Assembly (NCBI RefSeq): GCF_004521985.1
Contig: NZ_SBHZ01000028.1
Span: 1 to 39,690, forward strand
DNA: 39,690 nt
Reading direction: 5' to 3'
From: Ectopseudomonas khazarica
Lineage (GTDB): Bacteria; Pseudomonadota; Gammaproteobacteria; Pseudomonadales; Pseudomonadaceae
Part shown: piece after piece, positions 24,483-33,282 of the stretch
How the letters are laid out: the number at the start of each line of letters is the position of its first letter
Numbering within the stretch: the stretch's first letter is position 1
Notes under the pieces: model-generated
The model's database searches: none
What the model saw: only the letters and a program-made list of their open reading frames with translations
What the model was told of the DNA's origin: nothing
Translations under genes and position numbers: made by a program

Positions 24483-26906
24483 ATGTCCTTCCGCCCTGCT
24501 CCGTTCCGCCACACACTGCTGGCCCTGACCGTCGCCTGCGCCGGCCATGCCGGCCTGGCCCACGCCGAAGCCTATCAGTTGCCGGCAGGCCCACTGGCGC
24601 CGACGCTCAATCAGATCGCCAGCCAGGCCGGCGTGACCCTGAGCATCGACCCGGCCCTGACCGAGGGCAAACGTTCGGCGCCGGTCAGCGGCGACTACGA
24701 AGCCCTCGACGCACTGAACCAGGCGCTGCGCGGCACCGGCCTGCAGCTGCAGGGACGCGGCGGCGCCTACAGCCTGGCACCCGCAGCGGAAGCGGCGATG
24801 GCCCTGCCGGACGTGACCGTCACCGCCAGCGAGCAGGCGGCCGAGCACGCCCTGGGCCCGACTCGCGGCTACCTGGCCAACCGCACGGCCACCGGCACCA
24901 AGACCGATACGCCACTGCTGGAAACCCCACGCTCGATCTCCGTGGCCACCCGCGCGCAGATGCAGGATCGCAAGGTGCAGAACCTCGACGATGCCGTGCG
25001 CTACATGCCCGGCGTGATCGCCAGCAGCTACGGCAGCGACAGCCGCGCCGACTGGATGAAGATCCGCGGCTTCGAACCGATCCAGATGCTCGATGGCCTG
25101 CCGCTGCCCAAGGGCAGCTACACCATGGCCAAGCTGGAAACCTGGAACCTGGAGCGCGTCGCCGTGCTGCGCGGGCCGGCTTCATCGGTCTATGGCCAGA
25201 CCCCGCCCGGTGGCCTGGTCGATGCTGTCAGCCGCCGGCCGCAGGCCGAGAGCAGCCATGAGGTGCAGGTGCAGATCGGCAACTACCAGCGCAAGCAGAT
25301 CAGCTTCGACAGCACCGGCAAGATCGACGATGACGGTCGTTTCCTCTACCGCTTCAGCGGTGTCGGCCGTGACAGCGGTACGACTGTCGAGCATATCGAC
25401 GATCAGCGCTTCAACCTGGCGCCGAGCCTGACCTGGAACATCGCCGACGAGACCAGGCTGACCCTGCTCGGCCAGTTCAACCGCGACGATACCGGTGGCA
25501 CCAGCCAGTTCCTGCCGTTGCAGGGCACCAAGCTCGATACGCCGGCTGGCAAGGTCGACTACAACAAGAACCTCGGCGACCCCGACTGGGAGTTCTACGA
25601 CAAGACCTTCTATGCCCTGGGCTATGCCTTCGAGCACCGTCTCGACGACATCTGGCAGTTCCGCCAGAACCTGCGCTACAGCAAGCTCGAACTGGACAAC
25701 CAGATCATCACCGCAGGTGGCTGGTCCGGTGCGGTCAGCGACGACGGCAGCGTCAGCCGCGGGGCCAACGTGTACGACGAGAACATCAGCCATTTCGCCG
25801 TGGACAACAACTTCCAGGCCGACTTCAGCACCGGCGCGCTGGATCACACCCTGCTGCTCGGCCTGGATTACCTGCGGGTGAATACCGACTACCGCTGGCT
25901 CTACGGCAGCGCACCGAGCAGCAACATCATCACCCCGATCTACGGCCGGGACTTCAGCGGCGTCACCTACGGCGCCTTACAGGACTACAACCAGAAGCGC
26001 CGCAACACCGGCCTCTACCTGCAGGATCAGATCGCCCTGGACGCCTGGCGCCTGACCCTCGGCGGGCGCTGGGACCGACTGGAAACCGACTCGGTGTTCC
26101 ACAACGCCAGCGACGCCAAAGACAGCCGCCGCGACAGCCAGTTCAGCGGCAACGCGGCGCTCAGCTACGTCTTCGACAGCGGTTTCACCCCGTACCTCTC
26201 CTATGCCGAGTCCTTCCAGGCCGAAGCAGGCGGCATGGTAAACGCCGGCGCTGGCACCGGAGAAGCCTTCCAGCCCAGCACGGGCAAGCAGTACGAACTG
26301 GGCATCAAGTACCAGCCACCTGGCAGCGACATGCTGTTCACTGCCGCAGTTTATGACCTGAAACGCCAGAACATCATCACGACTAACACGCTGGGGGCCA
26401 GCGAGCCCGTACGTGAAGTAGAGGTTCGCGGCCTGGAGCTGGAGGCCACCGGCAACGTCACGGAAAACCTCAGCCTGACCGCTTCCTACACCTATACCAA
26501 CAGCAAGATGATCGATACGGCTGATCCTCGAGACGAGAACCGTGCCCTTCCTCTGGTTCCGGAGCACCAAGCTTCGATCTGGGCTGACTACGACTGGACT
26601 CAGGGCGTACTGGCCGGCTTTGGCGTCGGCTTCGGCGCTCGCTTCGTCGGCTCCACGGACAACATCTCGGTCGGCAGCATGGGTTTCGTGCGCGACGCCT
26701 CCGACGGCCACAGCAGCGCCTACACCGTCTACGACGCCGTCGTGCGCTACGACCTGGGCCAGCTCGATAGCAGCCTGCGCGGTGCCAGTGTGTCGCTCAA
26801 TGCCAGCAACCTGTTCGACAAGGAGTACCTGGCCACCTGCGACGGCTTCTACTGCTATGCCGGCGACCCGCGCCGGGTCACTGCCAGCCTCGACTACAAG
26901 TGGTAG
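24483..26906 (+). CDS. TonB-dependent siderophore receptor with signalling domain
   Basis: 807 residues. The signal peptide ends near AHAE. The STN signalling domain (about 29-85) has YQLPAGPLAPTLNQIASQAG and LDALNQALRGTGLQLQGRGG. The plug includes ETPRSISVATRAQMQDRKVQ and RGPASSVYGQTPPGGLVDAV; the 22-strand barrel ends in VTASLDYKW, with Trp as the last residue. A Cys pair near the C-terminus (TCDGFYCYAG) is typical of FhuA/FoxA-like hydroxamate receptors, suggesting a ferrichrome or ferrioxamine substrate. The STN domain and the upstream FecI/FecR pair show it is a transducer. GGAGAC precedes the ATG. Confidence 0.95.
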   Translation: MSFRPAPFRHTLLALTVACAGHAGLAHAEAYQLPAGPLAPTLNQIASQAGVTLSIDPALTEGKRSAPVSGDYEALDALNQALRGTGLQLQGRGGAYSLAPAAEAAMALPDVTVTASEQAAEHALGPTRGYLANRTATGTKTDTPLLETPRSISVATRAQMQDRKVQNLDDAVRYMPGVIASSYGSDSRADWMKIRGFEPIQMLDGLPLPKGSYTMAKLETWNLERVAVLRGPASSVYGQTPPGGLVDAVSRRPQAESSHEVQVQIGNYQRKQISFDSTGKIDDDGRFLYRFSGVGRDSGTTVEHIDDQRFNLAPSLTWNIADETRLTLLGQFNRDDTGGTSQFLPLQGTKLDTPAGKVDYNKNLGDPDWEFYDKTFYALGYAFEHRLDDIWQFRQNLRYSKLELDNQIITAGGWSGAVSDDGSVSRGANVYDENISHFAVDNNFQADFSTGALDHTLLLGLDYLRVNTDYRWLYGSAPSSNIITPIYGRDFSGVTYGALQDYNQKRRNTGLYLQDQIALDAWRLTLGGRWDRLETDSVFHNASDAKDSRRDSQFSGNAALSYVFDSGFTPYLSYAESFQAEAGGMVNAGAGTGEAFQPSTGKQYELGIKYQPPGSDMLFTAAVYDLKRQNIITTNTLGASEPVREVEVRGLELEATGNVTENLSLTASYTYTNSKMIDTADPRDENRALPLVPEHQASIWADYDWTQGVLAGFGVGFGARFVGSTDNISVGSMGFVRDASDGHSSAYTVYDAVVRYDLGQLDSSLRGASVSLNASNLFDKEYLATCDGFYCYAGDPRRVTASLDYKW

Positions 26907-26960
26907 GCAGGCACGCCACCGGGGTCGCCCAGCGGGCGGCTCCGGCCCTATGCAACACCC

Positions 26961-27608
26961 TCAGTCAACCTGCTCCGGCAACTCGGCCGCCGCACTGAAG
27001 AACACCCACATCAGCGCCACTCCGACACCGAGCAGGGGCAGCACGGCCAGCAGCGCCAGTATCACGCTGGCCAGCATCACCCCGCCGACGATGTCGAGCC
27101 AGGCCATCACCTTCAGCGCCGGATAGGGGCATGCCACCTTCAGCAGGCGAATCCCCAACCAGGCGGTGCAGGCGCCCATCAGCGCCAGCAGCAGCATGTA
27201 GCCCAGCGTCGGCCAATCCAGGGCGGTGAACAGCTGCTCGCCGAATGCGCGGTCCGCCAGTTCCAGCGACACCGTCACCAGCAGCAGGCTCCAGATCGGA
27301 GCCCCCAGCTGCCGGGCGGCGAAGCGTGCCTCGGCGAACGCCTTGAAGCGCAGCAGCAGGTAGCAGCCAAGCAGCACCAGCATCAGGCTCAACCAGCCGA
27401 TGTAGCTCTGCAGCCGCTGCGCCTCGCGCTCATCCAGCCATGCGCCGGCCAGGGTCAGGCCGACCACCAGGGCATTGGCCAGCACCGCCACCAGCGCCAG
27501 CCAGCCAAGCACGCGCAGCTGGCGGGCGCTCCAGCCCGGCAGTGGCGGCCCCCCACGACGGTCGAGCAATTCCACCTGCGGTGCGCTGTAGGGATTGTCC
27601 GGCTGCAT
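26961..27608 (-). CDS. Multi-pass inner-membrane protein, unknown function
   Basis: 215 residues from the ATG at 27606-27608. It opens with MQPDNPYSAPQVELLDRRGG, a cytoplasmic NPY-x-xP motif frequent in small uncharacterised membrane proteins. Then come about five or six hydrophobic helices (LGWLALVAVLANALVVGLTL; YIGWLSLMLVLLGCYLLLRF; ILALLAVLPLLGVGVALMWV). No transport or enzyme motif is seen. It is divergent from the LysE exporter and convergent with the receptor gene, so it stands alone. Confidence 0.75.
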   Translation of the reverse strand: MQPDNPYSAPQVELLDRRGGPPLPGWSARQLRVLGWLALVAVLANALVVGLTLAGAWLDEREAQRLQSYIGWLSLMLVLLGCYLLLRFKAFAEARFAARQLGAPIWSLLLVTVSLELADRAFGEQLFTALDWPTLGYMLLLALMGACTAWLGIRLLKVACPYPALKVMAWLDIVGGVMLASVILALLAVLPLLGVGVALMWVFFSAAAELPEQVD

Positions 27609-27658
27609 CACCCTGCCCCTGTTCGACGATGGCTGCAGGCTAACCAGCCAGGTCCCGC

Positions 27659-27699
27659 TTGAACAGACTGTACGGTTCAACCCAGGCGTGGCTGTATCG
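27659..27699. promoter_or_regulatory. Repeats upstream of the LysE exporter gene
   Basis: TTGAAC (27659-27664) and GTTCAA (27675-27680) form a perfect inverted repeat with a 10-base centre. Overlapping it are the direct repeats CTGTACGG (27668-27675) and CTGTATCG (27692-27699), 24 bases apart. Direct CTGTAC-type repeats are usual for MocR-family (GntR-PLP) regulators; no such gene is adjacent. Located 52-92 bases before the LysE start. Confidence 0.4.
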
Positions 27700-27750
27700 C
27701 GACTTCATGCCGGCAGCGCAATAGGCTTTGCCAGTCACCGGAGAACAACA

Positions 27751-28362
27751 ATGACGCCCGAACTCCTGCTCGCCTTCATCACCTTCGCCTTCGTCACCTC
27801 GGTGACGCCGGGGCCCAACAACATGATGCTGCTGGCCTCGGGCGTGAACTTCGGCTTGCGCCGCAGCATTCCGCACATGCTCGGTATCAGCCTGGGCTTC
27901 ATGCTTCTGGTGACGGCGACAGGGCTGGGCCTTGGCCAGCTGTTCGAGCGCGTGCCCGTGCTGCACGAGGTGCTGCGCTATGTCGGCGCCGCCTACCTGC
28001 TCTATCTGGCCTGGAAGATCGCCCAGTCCGGCGCCCCGCAGAGCCGCGAGAACCCGACCGCGAAGCCCTTCACCTTCCTCCAGGCTGCCGCCTTTCAGTG
28101 GGTCAACCCCAAGGCGTGGATCATGGCCATCGGCGCGATAACCACCTATACGCCGCAGGACGGTTTCTTCAGTAACGTGCTGCTGATCGCGGCGCTGTTC
28201 GCCCTCGTCAACTGCCCCAGCGTGGGCCTGTGGACGGTGGCCGGCAGCCTGCTGCGCAACTGGCTGGACAACCCGCACCTGCTGCGCGCGTTCAACATCG
28301 GCATGGCCCTGCTGCTGGTCGCCTCGCTCTATCCCATCCTCGTCGACACTGGAATGTTCTGA
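27751..28362 (+). CDS. LysE/RhtB-family amino acid exporter
   Basis: 203 residues, six hydrophobic segments. The family motif SVTPGPNNMMLLASGVNFGL lies at residues 18-37, then RSIPHMLGISLGFMLLVTAT and the conserved FQWVNPKAWIMAIGAI. The protein exports amino acids or related metabolites from the cytoplasm. CCGGAG precedes the ATG at 27751. The upstream open frame (from 27595) is not part of the family. Its stop overlaps the start of the BenE gene (TGATG), so translation is coupled. Substrate is not readable. Confidence 0.92.
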   Translation: MTPELLLAFITFAFVTSVTPGPNNMMLLASGVNFGLRRSIPHMLGISLGFMLLVTATGLGLGQLFERVPVLHEVLRYVGAAYLLYLAWKIAQSGAPQSRENPTAKPFTFLQAAAFQWVNPKAWIMAIGAITTYTPQDGFFSNVLLIAALFALVNCPSVGLWTVAGSLLRNWLDNPHLLRAFNIGMALLLVASLYPILVDTGMF

Positions 28363-29552
28363 TGCAAGATGTCGCCCCTACCCGCCTGCGCCCGCTGGCG
28401 GACACCTCCACGTCGGCCGTGGTCGCCGGCTTCATCGCCATGCTCACCGGCTACACCAGCTCCCTGGTGCTGATGTTCCAGGCCGGCCAGGCGGCAGGCC
28501 TGAGCGCTGGCCAGATATCCTCGTGGATCTGGGCCCTGTCGATCGGCATGGCGCTGTGCTGCATCGTCCTCTCGCTGCGCTACCGCGCGCCGGTGATGAT
28601 CGCCTGGTCCACCCCGGGCGCCGCGCTGCTGATCACCAGCCTGCCGCAGGTGTCCTACGGCGAAGCCATCGGCGCCTACATCCTCGCGTCGGGCCTGATC
28701 CTGCTGATCGGCCTGACCGGCACCTTCGATCGCCTGATGCGCCGCATCCCTGCCTCCATCGCCGCCGCTCTGCTGGCCGGAGTGCTGTTCAAGATCGGCC
28801 TGGAAATCTGCGTGGCAGCCGAGCAGCAGCCGACCCTGGTGGTCGCCATGCTGCTCGTCTACCTGTTCGGCAAGCGCCTGTGGCCGCGCTACGCGGTACT
28901 CGCCGCGCTGATCGTCGGCAGCCTGCTGGCCGGCCTCTTCGGCCTGCTCGATTTCAGCGGTTTCGAACTGCAGCTGGCCACGCCGCAATGGACCACGCCG
29001 AGCTTCTCCCTGGCTGCGGCGATCAGCATCGGCATCCCGCTGTTCATCGTCGCCATGGCCTCGCAGAACCTGCCGGGCATGGCCGTGCTGCGTGCCAATG
29101 GCTACGACGTACCGGCCTCGCCGCTGCTGACCAGCACCGGCCTGGTGTCGATCCTGATGGCGCCGTTCGGCAGTCACGGCATCCACATGGCCGCCATCAG
29201 TGCCGCCATCTGCGCCGGTCCGGAGGCCCACGAAGACCCGCACAAGCGCTACACGGCGGCGGTCTGGTGCGGTGTGTTCTACGCCATCGCCGGCCTCTTC
29301 GGCGCAACGCTGGCCTCGCTCTTCGCCGCCCTGCCGGCCGCGCTGATCCTGTCCATCGCCGCGCTGGCGCTGTTCGCCTCGATCATCGGCGGCCTGACCC
29401 AGGCCATGAGCGAACCGAACGAGCGTGAAGCGGCGCTGATCACCTTCCTGGTCACCGCCTCGGGCATGACCCTGGCAGGCGTCGGCTCGGCATTCTGGGG
29501 CATCGTCGCCGGCCTGCTGACCCTGGCGATCCTCAACGCCGGCAAACGCTGA
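28362..29552 (+). CDS. BenE-family transporter (benzoate/H+ symporter-like)
   Basis: 396 residues, about 11-12 membrane helices. Typical BenE segments are VVAGFIAMLTGYTSSLVLMF, MIAWSTPGAALLITSLPQ, VAMASQNLPGMAVLRANGYD and FGSHGIHMAAISAAICAGPE. The ATG at 28362 overlaps the LysE stop as TGATG. No aromatic-degradation genes are nearby, so benzoate as substrate is not supported by context; family members such as YdcO have unknown substrates. Ends at a hairpin shared with the convergent gene. Confidence 0.92.
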   Translation: MQDVAPTRLRPLADTSTSAVVAGFIAMLTGYTSSLVLMFQAGQAAGLSAGQISSWIWALSIGMALCCIVLSLRYRAPVMIAWSTPGAALLITSLPQVSYGEAIGAYILASGLILLIGLTGTFDRLMRRIPASIAAALLAGVLFKIGLEICVAAEQQPTLVVAMLLVYLFGKRLWPRYAVLAALIVGSLLAGLFGLLDFSGFELQLATPQWTTPSFSLAAAISIGIPLFIVAMASQNLPGMAVLRANGYDVPASPLLTSTGLVSILMAPFGSHGIHMAAISAAICAGPEAHEDPHKRYTAAVWCGVFYAIAGLFGATLASLFAALPAALILSIAALALFASIIGGLTQAMSEPNEREAALITFLVTASGMTLAGVGSAFWGIVAGLLTLAILNAGKR

Positions 29553-29572
29553 GCGGGTTCAGGCGCACCCGC

Positions 29573-29600
29573 GAGGGGCTCCTGCGGAGCCTCTCGCTTT
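29573..29600 (+). terminator. Hairpin terminator between convergent transporter genes
   Basis: GAGGGGCTCC (29573-29582), TGC, GGAGCCTCTC (29586-29595), then GCTTT. Ten-bp stem with one G-U pair; the T tract is short. It separates the BenE and BASS genes. Confidence 0.65.
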
Positions 29601-29607
29601 GCCGCGG

Positions 29608-30510
29608 CTACGCCCCGTCGCCCTGAGCCACCGGCTCGACCAGCTCAGCGCCGTGTACGCGGTTGACCCACAGGCCGAACAGCGCCGCCGTGACGAACAT
29701 GATCAGGCTGTAGATCGCCGCCGGAATGGCCATGGTCGGGTTGTTCAGCAACGCCGGGCTCAGCGCCAGCGCGATGGCCAGGGTGCCGTTGTGGATACCG
29801 ATCTCCATGGCGATAGCGATGGCCTGGCGCAGATCGAGCTTGAGCAGGCGCGGCACGCAGTAGCCCACCGCCATGCTCAGCAGGTTGAAGGCCAGCGCCG
29901 CACCACCCACCGCCGGCGCGTACTCGACGAAGGTGCGCCAGTCCTTGGCCACCGCCAGCAGGATGATCAGCAGCAGGAACAGCGCCGAAACGATCTTCAC
30001 CGGCTTCTGCATGCGCTCGGCGAAGTGCGGGAAACGGCTGCGCAGCCACATGCCGATGGCAACCGGACCGAGGACGATGGCGAACACCTGCACCACTTTG
30101 GCGAACTGCAGCGGAATGGCCTGGTCGGCGGACATGAAGTGCGCCAGCGACAGGTTGACGATCAGCGGCATGGTCAGGATGGCGACCACCGAATTGACGG
30201 CGGTCAGGGTGATGTTCAACGCCACGTCGCCATGGGCCAGGTGGCTGTAGAGGTTGGCCGTGGTACCGCCCGGCGAGGCCGCCAGCAGCATCAGGCCGAC
30301 GGCCAGCGCCGGCGCCAGGCCGAACAGCTTGGCCAGGAAGAAGCAGGCCAGCGGCAGCAGGAGCAACTGGCAGGCCAGGCCGATCAGCACCGGCCGGGGA
30401 AACTTGGCCACGCGGGCGAAGTCGGCCAGGCTCAACGACAGGCCCAGGCCGAGCATGATGATGCCCAGCGCGGCGGGAAGGAAAAGCGTCAGCAAGGGAT
30501 CGGCGGTCAT
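29608..30510 (-). CDS. Bile acid:sodium symporter (BASS/SBF) family transporter
   Basis: 300 residues, about nine to ten membrane segments. Visible family blocks are LGIIMLGLGLSLSLADFARV, ASPGGTTANLYSHLAHGDVA with NITLTAVNS (first sodium-site crossover), and MEIGIHNGTLAIALALSP (second crossover with Glu). These are sodium-coupled carriers of organic anions; bacterial members include pantoate and keto-acid carriers. Start ATG at 30510. It lies 111 bases after a short-chain dehydrogenase gene on the same strand, possibly a two-gene unit. Confidence 0.9.
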   Translation of the reverse strand: MTADPLLTLFLPAALGIIMLGLGLSLSLADFARVAKFPRPVLIGLACQLLLLPLACFFLAKLFGLAPALAVGLMLLAASPGGTTANLYSHLAHGDVALNITLTAVNSVVAILTMPLIVNLSLAHFMSADQAIPLQFAKVVQVFAIVLGPVAIGMWLRSRFPHFAERMQKPVKIVSALFLLLIILLAVAKDWRTFVEYAPAVGGAALAFNLLSMAVGYCVPRLLKLDLRQAIAIAMEIGIHNGTLAIALALSPALLNNPTMAIPAAIYSLIMFVTAALFGLWVNRVHGAELVEPVAQGDGA

Positions 30511-30621
30511 TATTGTTATCGCTCCTGTTCAACCTGGCAGGATTCTGCGCAGTCAGGACCACCGCTGACAGTGGCCCTGCGTGCCAAGATTCGCCCGTGA
30601 TCGCCTCCCGCACGGGTGCGA

Positions 30622-31383
30622 TCAGATCGCCGTGGCGCCACCGTCGACGGCCAGGGCCTGGCCGGTGGTGAAGCCGGCGTGATCGCTGCACAGGTACAGC
30701 ACCGCCGCGGCGATTTCTTCCACCTTGCCGATGCGCCCGACCGGATGCATGGCGGCGGCGAACTCGGCCTTGCGCGGGTCGGCCTCGTAGGCGCGGCGGA
30801 ACATGTCGGTGTCGATCACGGCGGGGCATACCGCATTGACGCGCACCTTCTTCTTCGCGTATTCCACTGCCGCCGACTTGGTCAGGCCGATCACCGCGTG
30901 CTTGGAAGCCGCATAGATGCTCATCTTCGGCGCCGCCCCCAGGCCCGCCACCGACGCCGTGTTGACGATGGCGCCGCCACCCTGGGCCAGCAGGAGCGGT
31001 ATCTGGTGCTTCATGCACAGCCACACGCCCTTGACGTTGACGCCCATGATCGCGTCGAACTCGGCCTCGTTGCCGTCGGCCAGCTTGCCCTGCTCGATCT
31101 CGATACCGGCATTGTTGAAGGCATAGTCCAGGCGGCCGTACTGGCTCAGGGTCGCCTCCATCAGGGCCTTCACCTCGGCATCGCGGGTAACGTCGCAGCG
31201 CACGAAGCAGGCGTCACCACCGGCGGCACGAATCAGCTCGACGGTGCCTTCACCGCCAGCCACGTCGACATCGGAAACCACCACCTTGAGCCCTTCGGCG
31301 GCGAATGCCTGGGCGGTGGCGCGGCCTATGCCGGCCGCGGCGCCGGTGACCAGGGCGACCTGGCCGGAAAACGTCATGCTCAT
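30622..31383 (-). CDS. Short-chain dehydrogenase/reductase (SDR)
   Basis: 253 residues, the classical SDR size. NAD(P)-binding TGAAAGIGRA at about 14-23, NNAG near 91, catalytic Ser in IVNTASVAGLG and YAASKHAVIGLTK giving the Tyr and Lys. DVD after the second strand (VVSDVDVAGG) suggests NAD rather than NADP. The C-terminal CPAVIDTDMFRRAYEADPRK and FTTGQALAVDGGATAI are typical. Substrate unknown. Single gene or first gene of a unit with the BASS transporter. Confidence 0.93.
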   Translation of the reverse strand: MSMTFSGQVALVTGAAAGIGRATAQAFAAEGLKVVVSDVDVAGGEGTVELIRAAGGDACFVRCDVTRDAEVKALMEATLSQYGRLDYAFNNAGIEIEQGKLADGNEAEFDAIMGVNVKGVWLCMKHQIPLLLAQGGGAIVNTASVAGLGAAPKMSIYAASKHAVIGLTKSAAVEYAKKKVRVNAVCPAVIDTDMFRRAYEADPRKAEFAAAMHPVGRIGKVEEIAAAVLYLCSDHAGFTTGQALAVDGGATAI

Positions 31384-31482
31384 GTCTGCTTCCTCGCAGC
31401 GATTCTTGTTGAATTGGCGAGGAGTCTAGCCAGACGGCTGGGCGCAGAGCAGCACTATCAGGCTCTGGAGTGACAGGTCATG

Positions 31483-31508
31483 CAGGGCGCTGATGGCGTG
31501 GCGCCCTG
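31483..31508 (-). terminator. Hairpin downstream of pyrF
   Basis: CAGGGCGC (31483-31490) and GCGCCCTG (31501-31508), loop of 10 bases. Perfect 8-bp stem 15-40 bases after the pyrF stop. There is no T tract on either side, so termination here would be weak. Confidence 0.4.
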
Positions 31509-31522
31509 GGTCGGCGCGCGGC

Positions 31523-32224
31523 TCAGCCCTGCAGTTCGGCGACCACGGCGGCCAGCGCCTGCGCCGGGTTGGCGGCCTGGCTGATCGGACGACCGATCAC
31601 CAGGTAGTCGGAGCCGGCATCCAGCGCCTGACGCGGGGTCAGAATGCGCTTCTGGTCGTCGGCACTGCTGCCGGCCGGACGAATGCCGGGCGTCACCAGT
31701 TGCAGACCCGGCTGTTCGAGCTTGAGCGCCGGCGCCTCCTGCGCCGAGCAGACCAGGCCGTCGAGCCCCGCTTCGGCAGCCAGGCCGGCCAGACGCAGCA
31801 CCTGCACCTGCGGCGCTACGTCCAGGCCGATACCGGCCAGGTCCTGCTGCTCCATGCTGGTCAGCACGGTCACGCCGATCAGCAGCGGCTTGGCGCCAGC
31901 CAGCTTGTCCAGTTCGTTGCGGCAGGCCGCCATCATGCGCAGGCCGCCGGAGCAATGCACGTTGACCATCCACACGCCCATCTCCGCCGCCGCCTTGACC
32001 GCCATCGCCGTGGTGTTCGGAATGTCGTGGAATTTCAGGTCGAGAAACAGCTCGAAGCCCTTGGCCTGCAGCGCCTCGACCACTTGCGGGCCGCTGCGGG
32101 TGAACAGCTCCTTGCCGACCTTTACCCGGCACAGCGCCGGATCGAGCTGGTCGGCCAGCGCCAGGGCGGCGTCACGGCTGGGGAAGTCGAGGGCGACGAT
32201 GATGGGGGTTTGGCAGGCAGGCAT
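31523..32224 (-). CDS. pyrF: Orotidine-5'-phosphate decarboxylase
   Basis: 233 residues from the ATG at 32222-32224. The opening CQTPIIVALDFPSRDAALAL is followed by RVKVGKELFTRSGPQVVEAL, the active-site signature LFLDLKFHDIPNTTAMAV with the Lys-Asp pairs, and the phosphate-binding VTPGIRPAGSSADDQKRILT with DYLVIGRPI. It decarboxylates OMP to UMP, the last step of pyrimidine synthesis. Sequence and length match P. aeruginosa PyrF closely as remembered. An ATG 8 codons earlier is also in frame but is not conserved. Confidence 0.98.
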   Translation of the reverse strand: MPACQTPIIVALDFPSRDAALALADQLDPALCRVKVGKELFTRSGPQVVEALQAKGFELFLDLKFHDIPNTTAMAVKAAAEMGVWMVNVHCSGGLRMMAACRNELDKLAGAKPLLIGVTVLTSMEQQDLAGIGLDVAPQVQVLRLAGLAAEAGLDGLVCSAQEAPALKLEQPGLQLVTPGIRPAGSSADDQKRILTPRQALDAGSDYLVIGRPISQAANPAQALAAVVAELQG

Positions 32225-32367
32225 GGGGCGGCTCTCGGGCTGGGTCAAAAACGCCGCGCATTGTAGCGCAAAGCGACCGGGCGCTGGAGCAGCACGCCAC
32301 CCGGAGCCACCGCAGAACGCGCTCGCCTGCCGCAGGCCGCGGAGGGGGCGCGGCCGACGGCATGCAA

Positions 32368-33282
32368 TCAGGCGATCAGCCGCTCTCGCAGGCGCCCGAG
32401 CATGCCCATCAGGCTGCCGACCTTTTCCTGCTCACGCTCGTCACGCGGCACCTCGGCCAGGCGGCTGACCACCTGCTGCGGCTGCGCGCGCCAGATCGCC
32501 GCCTGTTCGGCGGCAGCCTTGAGGCCCTTGTCGAACAGGCCACGGCGAATCGGCTTGGGCAGGTAGCGAAAGATCTGCGCCTCGTTGACCAGGCGCAGCA
32601 GGGCCTGGGTGTCCTGAAACGGCGTGACCACCAGACTGAGCAAGCGCGGGTGGGCCTGGGCCAGGGTCTTGAGCAGCGGCGCGGTGTCTTCGCCGGCAAG
32701 CTTGAGGTCGCTGACCAGGATATCCACGCGCTCGTTGTTCAGTTGCAGCATCGCCTCGGCGAGGTTGCGTGCACGCAGCAGGCGATGCCCCCCGGCCACG
32801 CAGAACTCGCCGACCACGGCGAGGGTGTCGGGCTCGTCGTCCAGCAACAGCAGCGAGAGCGGTGCGCTCAGCTGTTCGTGGGTGCTGGCAAGCAGCGGCT
32901 GGGCCTGACGCACGGCCAGCTCGGCGGCCTGGCGCAGGGTGAAGGCCATTTCCTGCTGATCCCAGGGCTTGGTCAGGTAGCGGAAGATGCCACCGTTGTT
33001 CAGTGCTTCCACCGCCGCATCCAGATCGGAGTAGCCGGTCAGCAGGATGCGCAGGGTGTCCGGTGCGATCTCGCGCGCCTCGGCGAGCAGCTGCGCCCCG
33101 CTCATCTGCGGCATGCGCTGATCGCTGACCAGCACATGGATGTGCTCGTCGCGCAGGCGCTGCAGGGCGCGCAGCGGGTCGCTCTCGGTCAGCACCTCGT
33201 AGTGACGCCGGAATTGCAGGGCGAGGCTGCGCAGAATGCGCTCTTCATCGTCGACGAACAGTATGCGAACGGGTGCGGACAT
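32368..33282 (-). CDS. Response regulator with two receiver domains, no DNA-binding domain
   Basis: 304 residues from the ATG at 33280-33282. Receiver 1 (1-120) has Asp11/Asp12, the phospho-acceptor Asp54 in LVSDQRMPQMSG, Thr82 and Lys105 (YLTKPW). Receiver 2 (about 143-260) has Asp148/Asp149 in LLLLDDEPDT, Asp192 in ILVSDLKLAGED, Thr220 and Lys243 (YLPKP). Both look able to be phosphorylated. The remaining C-terminal part of about 45 residues is helical and charged. There is no helix-turn-helix, GGDEF or HD-GYP output, so it should act through protein contacts. Its start overlaps the stop of the kinase gene (TGATG), so they are made together. Confidence 0.9.
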   Translation of the reverse strand: MSAPVRILFVDDEERILRSLALQFRRHYEVLTESDPLRALQRLRDEHIHVLVSDQRMPQMSGAQLLAEAREIAPDTLRILLTGYSDLDAAVEALNNGGIFRYLTKPWDQQEMAFTLRQAAELAVRQAQPLLASTHEQLSAPLSLLLLDDEPDTLAVVGEFCVAGGHRLLRARNLAEAMLQLNNERVDILVSDLKLAGEDTAPLLKTLAQAHPRLLSLVVTPFQDTQALLRLVNEAQIFRYLPKPIRRGLFDKGLKAAAEQAAIWRAQPQQVVSRLAEVPRDEREQEKVGSLMGMLGRLRERLIA

